DNA of 64,000 nucleotides, from contig NZ_JBAWKA010000002.1 in assembly GCF_043876815.1 (NCBI RefSeq), forward strand, positions 1 through 64,000, given 5' to 3'. Origin of the DNA: Gaetbulibacter_A sp043876815. GTDB taxonomy: Bacteria; Bacteroidota; Bacteroidia; Flavobacteriales; Flavobacteriaceae. Below are positions 45,605 through 53,933 of this stretch, one piece after another. How positions within the stretch are numbered: position 1 is the first letter of the stretch; every line of letters begins with the position of its first letter. The translations under genes and the position numbers were made by a program. The notes beneath the pieces are model-generated. The model searched no databases, had not been told where the DNA came from, and was given only the letters and a program-made list of their open reading frames with translations.

Positions 45605-47173
45605 CTACAGTGGTAATTCATACATATTCGGAATTTCATTTTGTAATAAAGATTCTGGTTTATCAGTAAACAAGATAAAATCATTTGTAGTGGCTAAACC
45701 GGGAGGAGGTGTACAATATTTCTCTGCGTCGTTGTTCCAAAACATCATGAAGGCCAAATTTACATCGTTGTTAGTTAAAGCCTCATAAAGATTTTTGGAA
45801 TAAAATTGTGGATCGGGGTCTGTTACCCCAGGCTTTACAAAATATCCCGACTCTGTTAAGGCAGCTATTTTCACCTTTTGAATCGCTAGATCACTTATGA
45901 TCTTTAATTTTTTATTAGCTTCATCCACACCCGTTTGGGTCATACTTATGAAGTCTCCGTAGTTATCCATACCCAATACATCAACATAGGCATCTCCGGG
46001 GTATCTATCTAAATACTCCGCTTCAGTATTAAATTTATTATCAGGAGAAAATGCAAAAAGAATATTGTTCACCAATAAATCGTCTCTTAAATAGGTTACC
46101 GTAAATTGCCATAAGGTCTTAAATTCTTCAGGTGAGCAATATGAAGCACCCCACCAAAACCAATCCCCGTCAAATTCATGAAAAGGTCTAAAAATAAAAG
46201 GAATGTAGGCGCCATTGTTGTCAACCAAACTTTTAGCTACTTCCGCAATTTTTTCTAGTTTCCTTTTATAATAGTCATGATTAATGCCGCCCGGTAAAAT
46301 ACTTTTAAAGGCATTTTGCTTTTGATAGTCGGACATCTGACTCGTGTAAAACTCTAGACCTTCAAAGGGTTCTCGGAAATGCCAGGCAAAAATATTTACC
46401 ATACCTTTATTATAGGCTTCAGTAACACGTTGTTTAATGCTTTGTTCTTGTTGAAAATACCAATTTGAAGACGTTTCATTATTGGCGTCATCTGTGATAT
46501 ACATAAAATCGGAACCTAGTAATGCTGGATCGCTACCAGTTGTTTTTTTAATGTCTGAATCTCCTCCTATATCCATATAGAAACTACTAAATGCATCGTG
46601 CTGCCCTACAAGATAATTGGTTTTTGATATGGTCTTTAAATTGTAAAACATGGCCGTAGTTTCATTTGTAGCATTCGGATTTACCATGTAGTTTCTGGTT
46701 TCTTCCGGAAGCAAAGTGAACGTCTCGGTATTTGCCGAAATGGTTATCATAGCTGATTTTACTGCGCTCAGAGTCACTTTCGGGTTGCTGGTACTGGTTA
46801 AGGTTATAGTGATAGTCTCATTGCTTTCAGTCTCTTGATCATCGTAGACTTCTATCGGTATTATTACGGAAATAGTGTTCGATGGAATACTAATTTTTGT
46901 ATCGAGTTCTTTATAATCGGTACCATTTATGGCTGTTCCGCTGATGGTGTAATTAACTGTAGTGATATTATTAACAGCCTCGGAAAGATTTATTTTAAAT
47001 GCCCCATTTATAGAGGGTTCAGAAACAACATTTGTTTCTGTAACTATTGAAACCTGAGAGGTAACCGTTTGTGGGTTTTCTTTTGGATCAATACTGTCCT
47101 TAGAACAGCTGTCGACCAATAAGGCAGTCAGGCTAATCAACAAAATTCTTAATAAATTCCTTAATCTATTCAT
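45605..47173 (-). CDS. GH26 mannanase lipoprotein with Calx-beta-like domain
   Basis: 522 residues. The lipoprotein signal ends with Cys23 (LVDSC). Residues about 38-148 form a Calx-beta-like all-beta domain with SEPSINGAFKINLSEAV and DDQETESNETITITL, a calcium-binding fold that may act as a spacer or binding module. The GH26 catalytic domain (about 160-500) has acid/base Glu333 in FRPFHEFDGDWFWWG and nucleophile Glu441 in ALTESGYF. It probably releases mannobiose or longer chains from beta-mannan. It overlaps the epimerase gene upstream by eight bases and abuts GH5 downstream. Confidence 0.93.
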   Translation of the reverse strand: MNRLRNLLRILLISLTALLVDSCSKDSIDPKENPQTVTSQVSIVTETNVVSEPSINGAFKINLSEAVNNITTVNYTISGTAINGTDYKELDTKISIPSNTISVIIPIEVYDDQETESNETITITLTSTSNPKVTLSAVKSAMITISANTETFTLLPEETRNYMVNPNATNETTAMFYNLKTISKTNYLVGQHDAFSSFYMDIGGDSDIKKTTGSDPALLGSDFMYITDDANNETSSNWYFQQEQSIKQRVTEAYNKGMVNIFAWHFREPFEGLEFYTSQMSDYQKQNAFKSILPGGINHDYYKRKLEKIAEVAKSLVDNNGAYIPFIFRPFHEFDGDWFWWGASYCSPEEFKTLWQFTVTYLRDDLLVNNILFAFSPDNKFNTEAEYLDRYPGDAYVDVLGMDNYGDFISMTQTGVDEANKKLKIISDLAIQKVKIAALTESGYFVKPGVTDPDPQFYSKNLYEALTNNDVNLAFMMFWNNDAEKYCTPPPGLATTNDFILFTDKPESLLQNEIPNMYELPL

Positions 47174-48347
47174 TTATCAATATACAAGCTCGAGTGACGT
47201 GGTAAGGAGCTTTCCACATACTAACCTTATCCTCCTGGATATAGGGTACGCCTTTCTGGTTTACCCTAAAATGCCATTCCCCATGTTCGTGATCAAGTAA
47301 ATTCTTTTTTGTGTATTCCCATATTTTAAGAGAAGATGAAAGGTATTCGGTTCTATTTTCGAGTTTATAAGCACGTTTTAATCCAATTAAGGCTTCCACC
47401 TGTGGCCACCAATGCCTATCGGTATCCGTTTCATTGGTTGTTAAATTGGTCTCATAAAGTACAGGACCATCGATATCAATACCTTTGTTTAAAAAAGTAT
47501 TGGCAACTTGGCTAGCAATTCGTTTTGTTTCCTCAATAAGTTCGGGTTCATTCAGTAATTCTGCGGCTTCCAGAACTAACCATGCAGCTTCTATATCGTG
47601 GCCGAAGGAAACTGTGTTGCTCATTAAATTCCAATGTTTATCGAAAAAAAGATCATAATGATATTTAGAATTTAATATTCTATGATTCATTATTTCAACT
47701 AAATTATTAAGAGCAGCCCTTAATTCTTTGCTTTCATGTATTTTTAATAAGCTGGTATAGGCTTCTAAAATGTGAAGGTGGGTATTCATGGTTTTTGCAG
47801 CGTTCATGTCTTTCGCACTTAAACGCATATCATCAATCGGGCTCCAGTCTTCTTTAAAGGCTTCAAAATAACCGTTCTTATTAGGGTCTTTGCTGTATTC
47901 TTCAAGACATTCAAAAAGCTCGATAGCCCATGCTTTGGAACTTTCATTCTTAGAAAATATATAATATTCTGAAAGAGCGTAGATGGCAAAGGATTGGGCA
48001 TAAACCTGTTTGCGTGTATTGATGGGGTTCCCCAAGTAATCAACTTCCCAAAAGACGCCTTTATGCTCAGTGTCTTTAAAATGCTCTTTAAGATACTCGA
48101 AGGATCTTTCACAAATATCCTGAAAAGAATTTGTTTTCAAATAATTTGAAGCGGCCGAAAAGGACCATAGTATTCTCGTGTTTAGTATAATACCTTTTGG
48201 CGCTTTAGGGATAACCTTATTATAGAAATCAATTTGACCAAAAAAACCACCATATTCACGGTCTATAGTTTGCTCTCTCCAATAGGAGAGAACCCGTAAT
48301 AATTCTTGGTGGAGTTCATTTTTTAATTTGAAATAGTCTGTATCCAT
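47166..48347 (-). CDS. AGE-family epimerase, probable mannobiose 2-epimerase
   Basis: 393 residues of the N-acylglucosamine/cellobiose 2-epimerase family ((alpha/alpha)6 barrel). Conserved histidine regions are visible: SFGHDIEAAWLVLEA, RHWWPQVEALIGL and the final HGEWHFRVN. No signal peptide, so cytoplasmic. Next to GH130 the likely reaction is conversion of beta-1,4-mannobiose to 4-O-beta-D-mannosyl-D-glucose, as described for the Bacteroides fragilis mannan operon. It shares one base with the GH130 stop and overlaps GH26 by eight bases. Confidence 0.93.
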   Translation of the reverse strand: MDTDYFKLKNELHQELLRVLSYWREQTIDREYGGFFGQIDFYNKVIPKAPKGIILNTRILWSFSAASNYLKTNSFQDICERSFEYLKEHFKDTEHKGVFWEVDYLGNPINTRKQVYAQSFAIYALSEYYIFSKNESSKAWAIELFECLEEYSKDPNKNGYFEAFKEDWSPIDDMRLSAKDMNAAKTMNTHLHILEAYTSLLKIHESKELRAALNNLVEIMNHRILNSKYHYDLFFDKHWNLMSNTVSFGHDIEAAWLVLEAAELLNEPELIEETKRIASQVANTFLNKGIDIDGPVLYETNLTTNETDTDRHWWPQVEALIGLKRAYKLENRTEYLSSSLKIWEYTKKNLLDHEHGEWHFRVNQKGVPYIQEDKVSMWKAPYHVTRACILINE

Positions 48348-49534
48348 TAATAAAATCCCTTATTCTTATCAATTAAGTCAATGATTGTTTCAACGGACCC
48401 TTTTGAGGTAAATTTATCTTCAGGGGTATTTATTACGTAATCCACTAATCGATCGACCGTAGAAGTAGCTACATGCATTCGTGTATCGGATGAAGCATAA
48501 TATATAAATACTTTGCCATCGCAATCTTCAATCCAGCCATTTGAAAATAAAACGTTAGAAACATCCCCGTGCCGTTCTTCTCCTACGGGAGCCATCAAAT
48601 GCCCGGCTGGTTTGTGTGTAACCTTGGAAATATCGGTTAGATCGGTCATAAACATATATAGGGTATAACGCAGGCCTGAAGCAGTATTTCGAACACCGTG
48701 GGCCAGATGTAACCACCCTTTTTCGGTTTTTATTGGAGCCGGACCTAAACCATTTTTCAATTCGTAGATGGTGTGATATTGTCTCGTATAAATGATTTTT
48801 TCATCTTCTAATTTTGGGTTTTCCATATCCTTAATGTAGCCAAGGCCAATACCTCCGCCACTGCCAACGTCAACAAATCCGTCCTGTGGCCTTGTGTACA
48901 AAGCATATTTTCCATTTACGAATTCGGGATGTAATACCACATTTCGTTGCTGGCTTGCAGAAGATATTAGATCAGGTAAACGCTCCCAATGTAATAAATC
49001 TTGGGTACGGACAATACCCGCATTTGCCACAGCCATACTCGTGTCTCCCTGAGGAGCATTGGGATCTTTTCTTTCGGTACAAAAAATACCGTAAATCCAA
49101 CCGTCTTCGTGCCTTACTAAACGCATATCGTATACATTAGTTTCCGGGTCATTTTCAATTTCAGGAATAACACAGGGTTTATCCCAGAACTTAAAATTAT
49201 CTATGCCGTTCGGGCTTTCGGCAATAGCAAAAAACGATTTTCTGTCATTCCCTTCCACTCTTACACATACCACATAATTATCATGCCACTTCATGGCTCC
49301 GGAATTCATGGTTGCGTTATAACCAATACGTTCCAGTGAATTTGGATTTGAATGCGGGTTTAAATCATATCTCCAATGGATCGGAATATGGTCAGCGGTC
49401 AATATCGGATTTTTATATCGTGTATAAATGTTATTCGAATTTTTTACGGCATCATTTTCCATACTAATTAAACGGTTATAATTATTCAATATGGACTCTA
49501 GCATGTGGTTTTTTGATTTGATTTGTTGACTCAT
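48347..49534 (-). CDS. GH130 4-O-beta-D-mannosyl-D-glucose phosphorylase
   Basis: 395 residues, five-bladed propeller GH130 enzyme. The sequence has the subfamily-1 features: HIPIHWRYDLN near 49-59, the probable catalytic Asp136 in NVYDMRLVRHEDGWIYG, and HGVRNTASGLRYTLYMFM toward the C-terminus. It cleaves mannosyl-glucose with phosphate to alpha-mannose-1-phosphate and glucose, saving an ATP. No signal peptide, so cytoplasmic. It lies between the symporter (2-base gap) and the epimerase (1-base overlap), the expected pair in the pathway. Subfamily is judged by motif resemblance, not by a search. Confidence 0.93.
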   Translation of the reverse strand: MSQQIKSKNHMLESILNNYNRLISMENDAVKNSNNIYTRYKNPILTADHIPIHWRYDLNPHSNPNSLERIGYNATMNSGAMKWHDNYVVCVRVEGNDRKSFFAIAESPNGIDNFKFWDKPCVIPEIENDPETNVYDMRLVRHEDGWIYGIFCTERKDPNAPQGDTSMAVANAGIVRTQDLLHWERLPDLISSASQQRNVVLHPEFVNGKYALYTRPQDGFVDVGSGGGIGLGYIKDMENPKLEDEKIIYTRQYHTIYELKNGLGPAPIKTEKGWLHLAHGVRNTASGLRYTLYMFMTDLTDISKVTHKPAGHLMAPVGEERHGDVSNVLFSNGWIEDCDGKVFIYYASSDTRMHVATSTVDRLVDYVINTPEDKFTSKGSVETIIDLIDKNKGFY

Positions 49535-49536
49535 TA

Positions 49537-51375
49537 TTAATCTAATTTTTTGTTAAGAGAATTCCACCAATATTTCTTCAGAAGTATTACGCAAATGGTA
49601 ATCACAAGCAGTGTGATGTACATTGGCGTCGTTTGTCTGAAAATTAAGTACATGGGTAATATCACGAAAGCTGTTTGTGCTATTACACCTATAAAGACAT
49701 TGAACATATCTATACCGAAATCAGTATTTTTTTTGATCAGGGTCCCTTCATTTAAAAGTTTGTTGTGTACTGGTTTCCAAAAGCCCCAGGGTCTAACGTT
49801 TACATAAAAGGTTTTGAGCACTTTTTCATCTGTTGGAGGGCCTGTGTAGGTTCCTAAGACAGAACCGATTACCGAAATCAGTAGCAATAGTGGAAATAGA
49901 TACAAACTCAGTACATTTGGAAAAAGCTCTGGAATAATGGCGGCTGCAGCCAATCCAGAAACCATTCCCCAGAAAAACCCCTCGCCATTAAATCGCCACC
50001 AATGCCATTTTAAAATATTGGCGCCTACATAACTTCCATATAGCACAGATACAATCCATTGTAGTACGGAATTGACATCTTTAGCAAAAACACCAACAAT
50101 AATACTCACAATAACAACCAGAATTCCTGTGATGTAATTCATGTTTTTAATTTGTTTTGAAGTAGCTCTTGGGTTTTTATACTTTAAGTAGATATCATTA
50201 ACAATATAGGCCTGGGCTGCATTTAAAGTGCCTGCGAAGGTGGACATGAATGCCGAAATTAATCCCGCTAGCAGTAAGCCTAAAAGACCAATTGGAACAA
50301 ACTCTTTAATGGCATTTGGTAAAATAAGCTCAAAATCAATTTGACCTGAGGTATTCATTAAATCCATTTTTTCATAGAATATTAGAGCTAAGGCACCAAA
50401 ACCAGCGATCATAAGATATCTTACAGGCATAAGTACTACCGAAACAAATCCGCTCATTTTGGAAGCTTCCGCAGGTGATTTCGTAGATAATATTTTTTGC
50501 ATGTCATAATTAGGAGCTGGTCCTGCAATACTTACAAGCATACCTTTGAAAACCATCATCATGAAAAATGCAGTGAACAAACTGAATCCATCCTCTTTAA
50601 TTTTCTGGTTTACCTCAGGTATAATTTCAGACCAGTCCAGGTTAAGTTCCCATCCAAAAAATGGGCTCAACCAGCCATCCGGTACATTTAAACCATATTT
50701 ACCAACGGCAATAAAACCTAAATAGCCAATTACCAAGGCAGAAACCGTCATAATAGCGAATTGAACAACATCGGCCCATACAATTCCTGACATGCCACCT
50801 AAAAGTGAATAAAACACAGCGAAAAAGGTGAATATTATTCCGTAAAAGTGAGGTACAAATTCAGGGCTAATGTTAAATGGAATATACTTCCCGGCAACCT
50901 CCCAAGGAATAAATATTTCAACAAATTTCCCTAACCCTATAAAACCATAGGCCAAAAACCCAAGGCATAAAACGAGCGCAAAAATAACAACAATAACATG
51001 TGATAATTTTGCTCCCTTGGCAAATCCAAATCGGGTTCCAATCCATTCAGCACCGGTTGTAGCTCCAGATCGCCTTAGCCATTTTGAAAGATAGATCATT
51101 AAAAAGACCTGATTGAAAATAGGCCATAACCAAGGTATCCATGCGCTTTTTAAACCATATACAAACATTAAGGTAACCAGCCAAATCGTACCTGAAATAT
51201 CAAACATACCTGAGGCATTAGAAAGCCCAAGAAGATACCAGGGAATCCTGTTTCCTCCCAACAAGTAATCTTCCTTGCTGCGTTGCGCTCTTTTTTTAAG
51301 TGCTAAGCCAATAATAATAATGGTTAGCAGATAAAGCGCAATAATTAGAATATCAGCGGTATGTAATAAGTTCAT
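49537..51375 (-). CDS. Sodium:solute symporter (SSS family), mannobiose uptake
   Basis: 612 residues with about 14-15 hydrophobic helices. The core has the SSS/SGLT pattern: YLLGGNRIPWYLLGLSNASGMFD near the N-terminus, the FYSLLGGMSGIVWADVVQF segment and a second-repeat sodium-site region LISAFMSTFAGTLNAAQAYIVND. Inner-membrane importer driven by sodium. Its place between GH26 and GH130 points to uptake of mannobiose or other manno-oligosaccharides, as in the Bacteroides fragilis mannan operon. The substrate is inferred from context. Confidence 0.93.
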   Translation of the reverse strand: MNLLHTADILIIALYLLTIIIIGLALKKRAQRSKEDYLLGGNRIPWYLLGLSNASGMFDISGTIWLVTLMFVYGLKSAWIPWLWPIFNQVFLMIYLSKWLRRSGATTGAEWIGTRFGFAKGAKLSHVIVVIFALVLCLGFLAYGFIGLGKFVEIFIPWEVAGKYIPFNISPEFVPHFYGIIFTFFAVFYSLLGGMSGIVWADVVQFAIMTVSALVIGYLGFIAVGKYGLNVPDGWLSPFFGWELNLDWSEIIPEVNQKIKEDGFSLFTAFFMMMVFKGMLVSIAGPAPNYDMQKILSTKSPAEASKMSGFVSVVLMPVRYLMIAGFGALALIFYEKMDLMNTSGQIDFELILPNAIKEFVPIGLLGLLLAGLISAFMSTFAGTLNAAQAYIVNDIYLKYKNPRATSKQIKNMNYITGILVVIVSIIVGVFAKDVNSVLQWIVSVLYGSYVGANILKWHWWRFNGEGFFWGMVSGLAAAAIIPELFPNVLSLYLFPLLLLISVIGSVLGTYTGPPTDEKVLKTFYVNVRPWGFWKPVHNKLLNEGTLIKKNTDFGIDMFNVFIGVIAQTAFVILPMYLIFRQTTPMYITLLVITICVILLKKYWWNSLNKKLD

Positions 51376-51379
51376 TTAA

Positions 51380-52510
51380 TTAGAGTTCTTTAATGTCTTT
51401 TAAAAATAATGTTTTAGGAAAGTTGGCAAATTTTTTAAAATCGCTGGCATTTTTATGGCCTTTGTATGGAATATAGTGGTGACTTTTACGTGCATTTCTC
51501 CAAAATAGAACCCAGGATATTCCTGAGTTTGCTAAGTTGGGGTATAGAACTTCAGTAAACCAATTCTCTGAATCAATTTTATCTAGTCCAGTTTCTGTTA
51601 ATGCGTAAAGTTTGTTTTTGCTTCTAGCGATTTGTCCTAAAAGCGAAATGTCATTATATAAAGATTTTTTATAATCCTCGGAGTTGTTAAAGTCGTATAT
51701 GTCGATTCCTAAAATATCTACATAATCATCACCTGGATAATATTTTAAATAATCATCATTATCATCGAGTAAATTAGGAGAATAGGTGTAAAGCAAATTG
51801 TGTAACTTGTGCTCGTCGCGAAGCAGTTCCACTGTTTCTACCCACAATTGTTTGTAGTCTTCAGGGGTGCTGTTAGGGTCTCCCCACCAAAACCAATGGC
51901 CATTCATTTCGTGAAAAGGTCTGAAAATTACTGGGATTTTTTTACCTCGGTACATTAAGGTTTTTAAGAAATCGGCAACTCTTCCGATCCATAGATCATA
52001 TTTGTTTTTTAGGATGCCATTACTTATGATGTCTTTTACTGCAGGAGAGGTATCCCATGAGCTGGATTCATTTGAAGGATTATTAACGTGCCAGCTTATT
52101 GTAATAATGCCTCCCTTTTTGTGAGCTTCAATAATCAGTGATCTCATGGTATTAAAGTTTACGGAATCCAAATTTTTGGATTCACCTAACTCGATATGGC
52201 CTATATCGAAGCCAAAAACGGCAGGCAGCTTGTCGCTAAGCTCTTTCATATCGCTTCTATCTGTAATTTCAGATCCATTATGTTTCCAATTAATGCCATA
52301 GGACGTAGCGTCTTGTTGACCAATGGCAAAACCTTTTTTTGTTAAAAAAAATAGTTTCTTATGTAGCTTTTTTGTGGTTCGATTCAATTTGTTGTCAACC
52401 AAATTTGGTTTTTTATAGTCCTCGTTGTAAAGTGATTTACAAGAAAAAATAAATAAGGTTGAAAAAAGTATTAGAGAATTTATGGTGAATTTTGAACTGA
52501 AAACCGGCAC
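51380..52510 (-). CDS. GH26 mannanase lipoprotein
   Basis: 376 residues. The lipoprotein signal ends with Cys24 (FIFSC). A single GH26 catalytic domain has acid/base Glu201 in FRPFHEMNGHWFWWGD and nucleophile Glu306 in ALTETGLD. Unlike the other GH26 in this operon it has no added module, so the two probably differ in place or product, for example surface endo-acting versus periplasmic mannobiose-releasing. It is the first gene of the minus-strand mannan operon, facing the AraC regulator across about 160 bases. The symporter starts four bases after its stop. Confidence 0.93.
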   Translation of the reverse strand: MPVFSSKFTINSLILFSTLFIFSCKSLYNEDYKKPNLVDNKLNRTTKKLHKKLFFLTKKGFAIGQQDATSYGINWKHNGSEITDRSDMKELSDKLPAVFGFDIGHIELGESKNLDSVNFNTMRSLIIEAHKKGGIITISWHVNNPSNESSSWDTSPAVKDIISNGILKNKYDLWIGRVADFLKTLMYRGKKIPVIFRPFHEMNGHWFWWGDPNSTPEDYKQLWVETVELLRDEHKLHNLLYTYSPNLLDDNDDYLKYYPGDDYVDILGIDIYDFNNSEDYKKSLYNDISLLGQIARSKNKLYALTETGLDKIDSENWFTEVLYPNLANSGISWVLFWRNARKSHHYIPYKGHKNASDFKKFANFPKTLFLKDIKEL

Positions 52511-52592
52511 GTTTTTTATATTTTTGATAATATGTTATTATAATTTTGGTAAAATATTATTACCCTACCTTTAAAATAGGATATATAAAAAA

Positions 52593-52610
52593 CAAAATTA
52601 ACTATATTTG
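52593..52610. promoter_or_regulatory. Back-to-back -7 elements of the divergent mannan promoters
   Basis: TAATTTTG on the minus strand (52600-52593) and TATATTTG on the plus strand (52603-52610) both match TAnnTTTG and are only two bases apart. They would drive the mannanase operon and araC. Neither has a good -33 TTG at standard spacing, which fits promoters that need an activator. Tentative. Confidence 0.4.
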
Positions 52611-52672
52611 GTTTTAATTTATGATATTATTTTGTCAATAAGTACTGCTAAAAACACAAATTGTATAATAAT

Positions 52673-53545
52673 ATGGCGAAAAAAGTACGAAGAGAAATTA
52701 CGCCCTTGGCTGCGACTGATAGTTTTCTAGTCTTCGATAGGGTAAAGTCAGAGTTTGATTTTCCTATTCATTTTCATCCGGAATTTGAGCTAAATTTCAT
52801 TAAAAATGGTAAAGGCGTAAAACGTATTGTGGGAGACAGTGTTGAAGAGATTGAGAATATAGAACTGGTATTAATTGGTCCAAATTTGCATCATGGTTGG
52901 TTAACCAATAACGTAAAAGGGAAATTGTTCCATGAGATTACGATGCAGTTTCATGAAGATCTTTTCGATGAAAAATTATTGTCTAAACAAATCATGAAAC
53001 CGATCAAGGATATGCTAAGCAGGTCGGTTCATGGGATTTTGTTTTCTCAAAAAACCTCGAATATCATGTATGAAAGGTTTAAACGGATCTCAAAAATTGA
53101 TGGCATGGATTATTTTCTAGAGTTCTTGTCCATATTATATGACTTGTCCAATTCTCGAAACCAGCGGCTCTTATCTACTTATACTGCTGGAAAGGAAAGT
53201 TTTGAGAACAGTGATAAGATTAAGACTGTTTATGATTATGTACACGAGAATTACGATCGTAAAATATCATTACAAGAAATTTCAAACCTAGTGAGTATGA
53301 GCGAAGTTTCTTTTAATAGATTCATTAAAAAGCGTACAGGTAAAACCTTTGTTGATTATGTTAATGATGTCAGGATTGGTTATGCAACCATGAAATTAAT
53401 AGAAAGAGATCATAGTATTTCAGAGATAGCTTTTTCCTGTGGCTTTAATAATATTGCTAATTTTAATCGGGTTTTTAAAAAACTTAAAAAGCGAACTCCT
53501 AGTCAGTATGCTCAGGAATTTTCCGGGATCAAAAGGATTCTGTAA
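52673..53545 (+). CDS. AraC-family regulator of the mannan locus
   Basis: 290 residues from the ATG at 52673 (an upstream in-frame TTG at 52661 is less likely). The N-terminal cupin-like sensor domain (about 15-110) has FPIHFHPEFELNFI with sugar-binding-type histidines. The C-terminal double helix-turn-helix AraC domain (about 190-285) has ISLQEISNLVSMSEVSFNRFIKK and IAFSCGFNNIANFNRVFKK. It probably binds a mannan-derived sugar in the cytoplasm and activates the divergent operon and perhaps susCD. The more common regulators of such loci in Bacteroidota, hybrid two-component and SusR-type proteins, are absent. Confidence 0.92.
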   Translation: MAKKVRREITPLAATDSFLVFDRVKSEFDFPIHFHPEFELNFIKNGKGVKRIVGDSVEEIENIELVLIGPNLHHGWLTNNVKGKLFHEITMQFHEDLFDEKLLSKQIMKPIKDMLSRSVHGILFSQKTSNIMYERFKRISKIDGMDYFLEFLSILYDLSNSRNQRLLSTYTAGKESFENSDKIKTVYDYVHENYDRKISLQEISNLVSMSEVSFNRFIKKRTGKTFVDYVNDVRIGYATMKLIERDHSISEIAFSCGFNNIANFNRVFKKLKKRTPSQYAQEFSGIKRIL

Positions 53546-53933
53546 TTCATTTCTATTGTTCAAATTATCTTTAATTATTTATTTTTGTTCGAGTAGGCTG
53601 CTACATTCTTTTGTGAAATTTAACGTTGGTTATGTTTAAATATTTTTACTACTTTAATGAGACAAATTTCTGCGCCATGATACGGTTATATTAATCTTGT
53701 TTTTAACTCTAAATAAGGGTTGGAAACGAGTTTTTTATGTCATATTTGTATCATGTTTTCTCTCTATGTATCTAATATTTAGAATATTTAGTTGTTTTAT
53801 TATTAGTGAATGACAAAATAGTATTATAGTTAAGTCTTTTTATGTACTACTTTTGATTCGTAAACTTTGAGTATTCATTTTGCTTTAAACTAGATAGTAC
53901 TCTAGACATTTACTAACTAAACTAATTATAAAC
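53546..53933 (+). other. 388-base intergenic region before susC
   Basis: AT-rich, with no supportable gene or clear terminator. A TAnnTTTG match (TACTTTTG at 53848-53855) lies 79 bases before the susC ATG and may be its -7 element, but no -33 box is seen at the right distance. The length leaves room for activator sites and a leader. Confidence 0.5.

Noticed and set aside
53700..53740. Possible terminator after the AraC gene (AACTC...GAGTTTTTT)
   Set aside because: The stem is only five pairs with a loop of about 19 bases; too weak to call.
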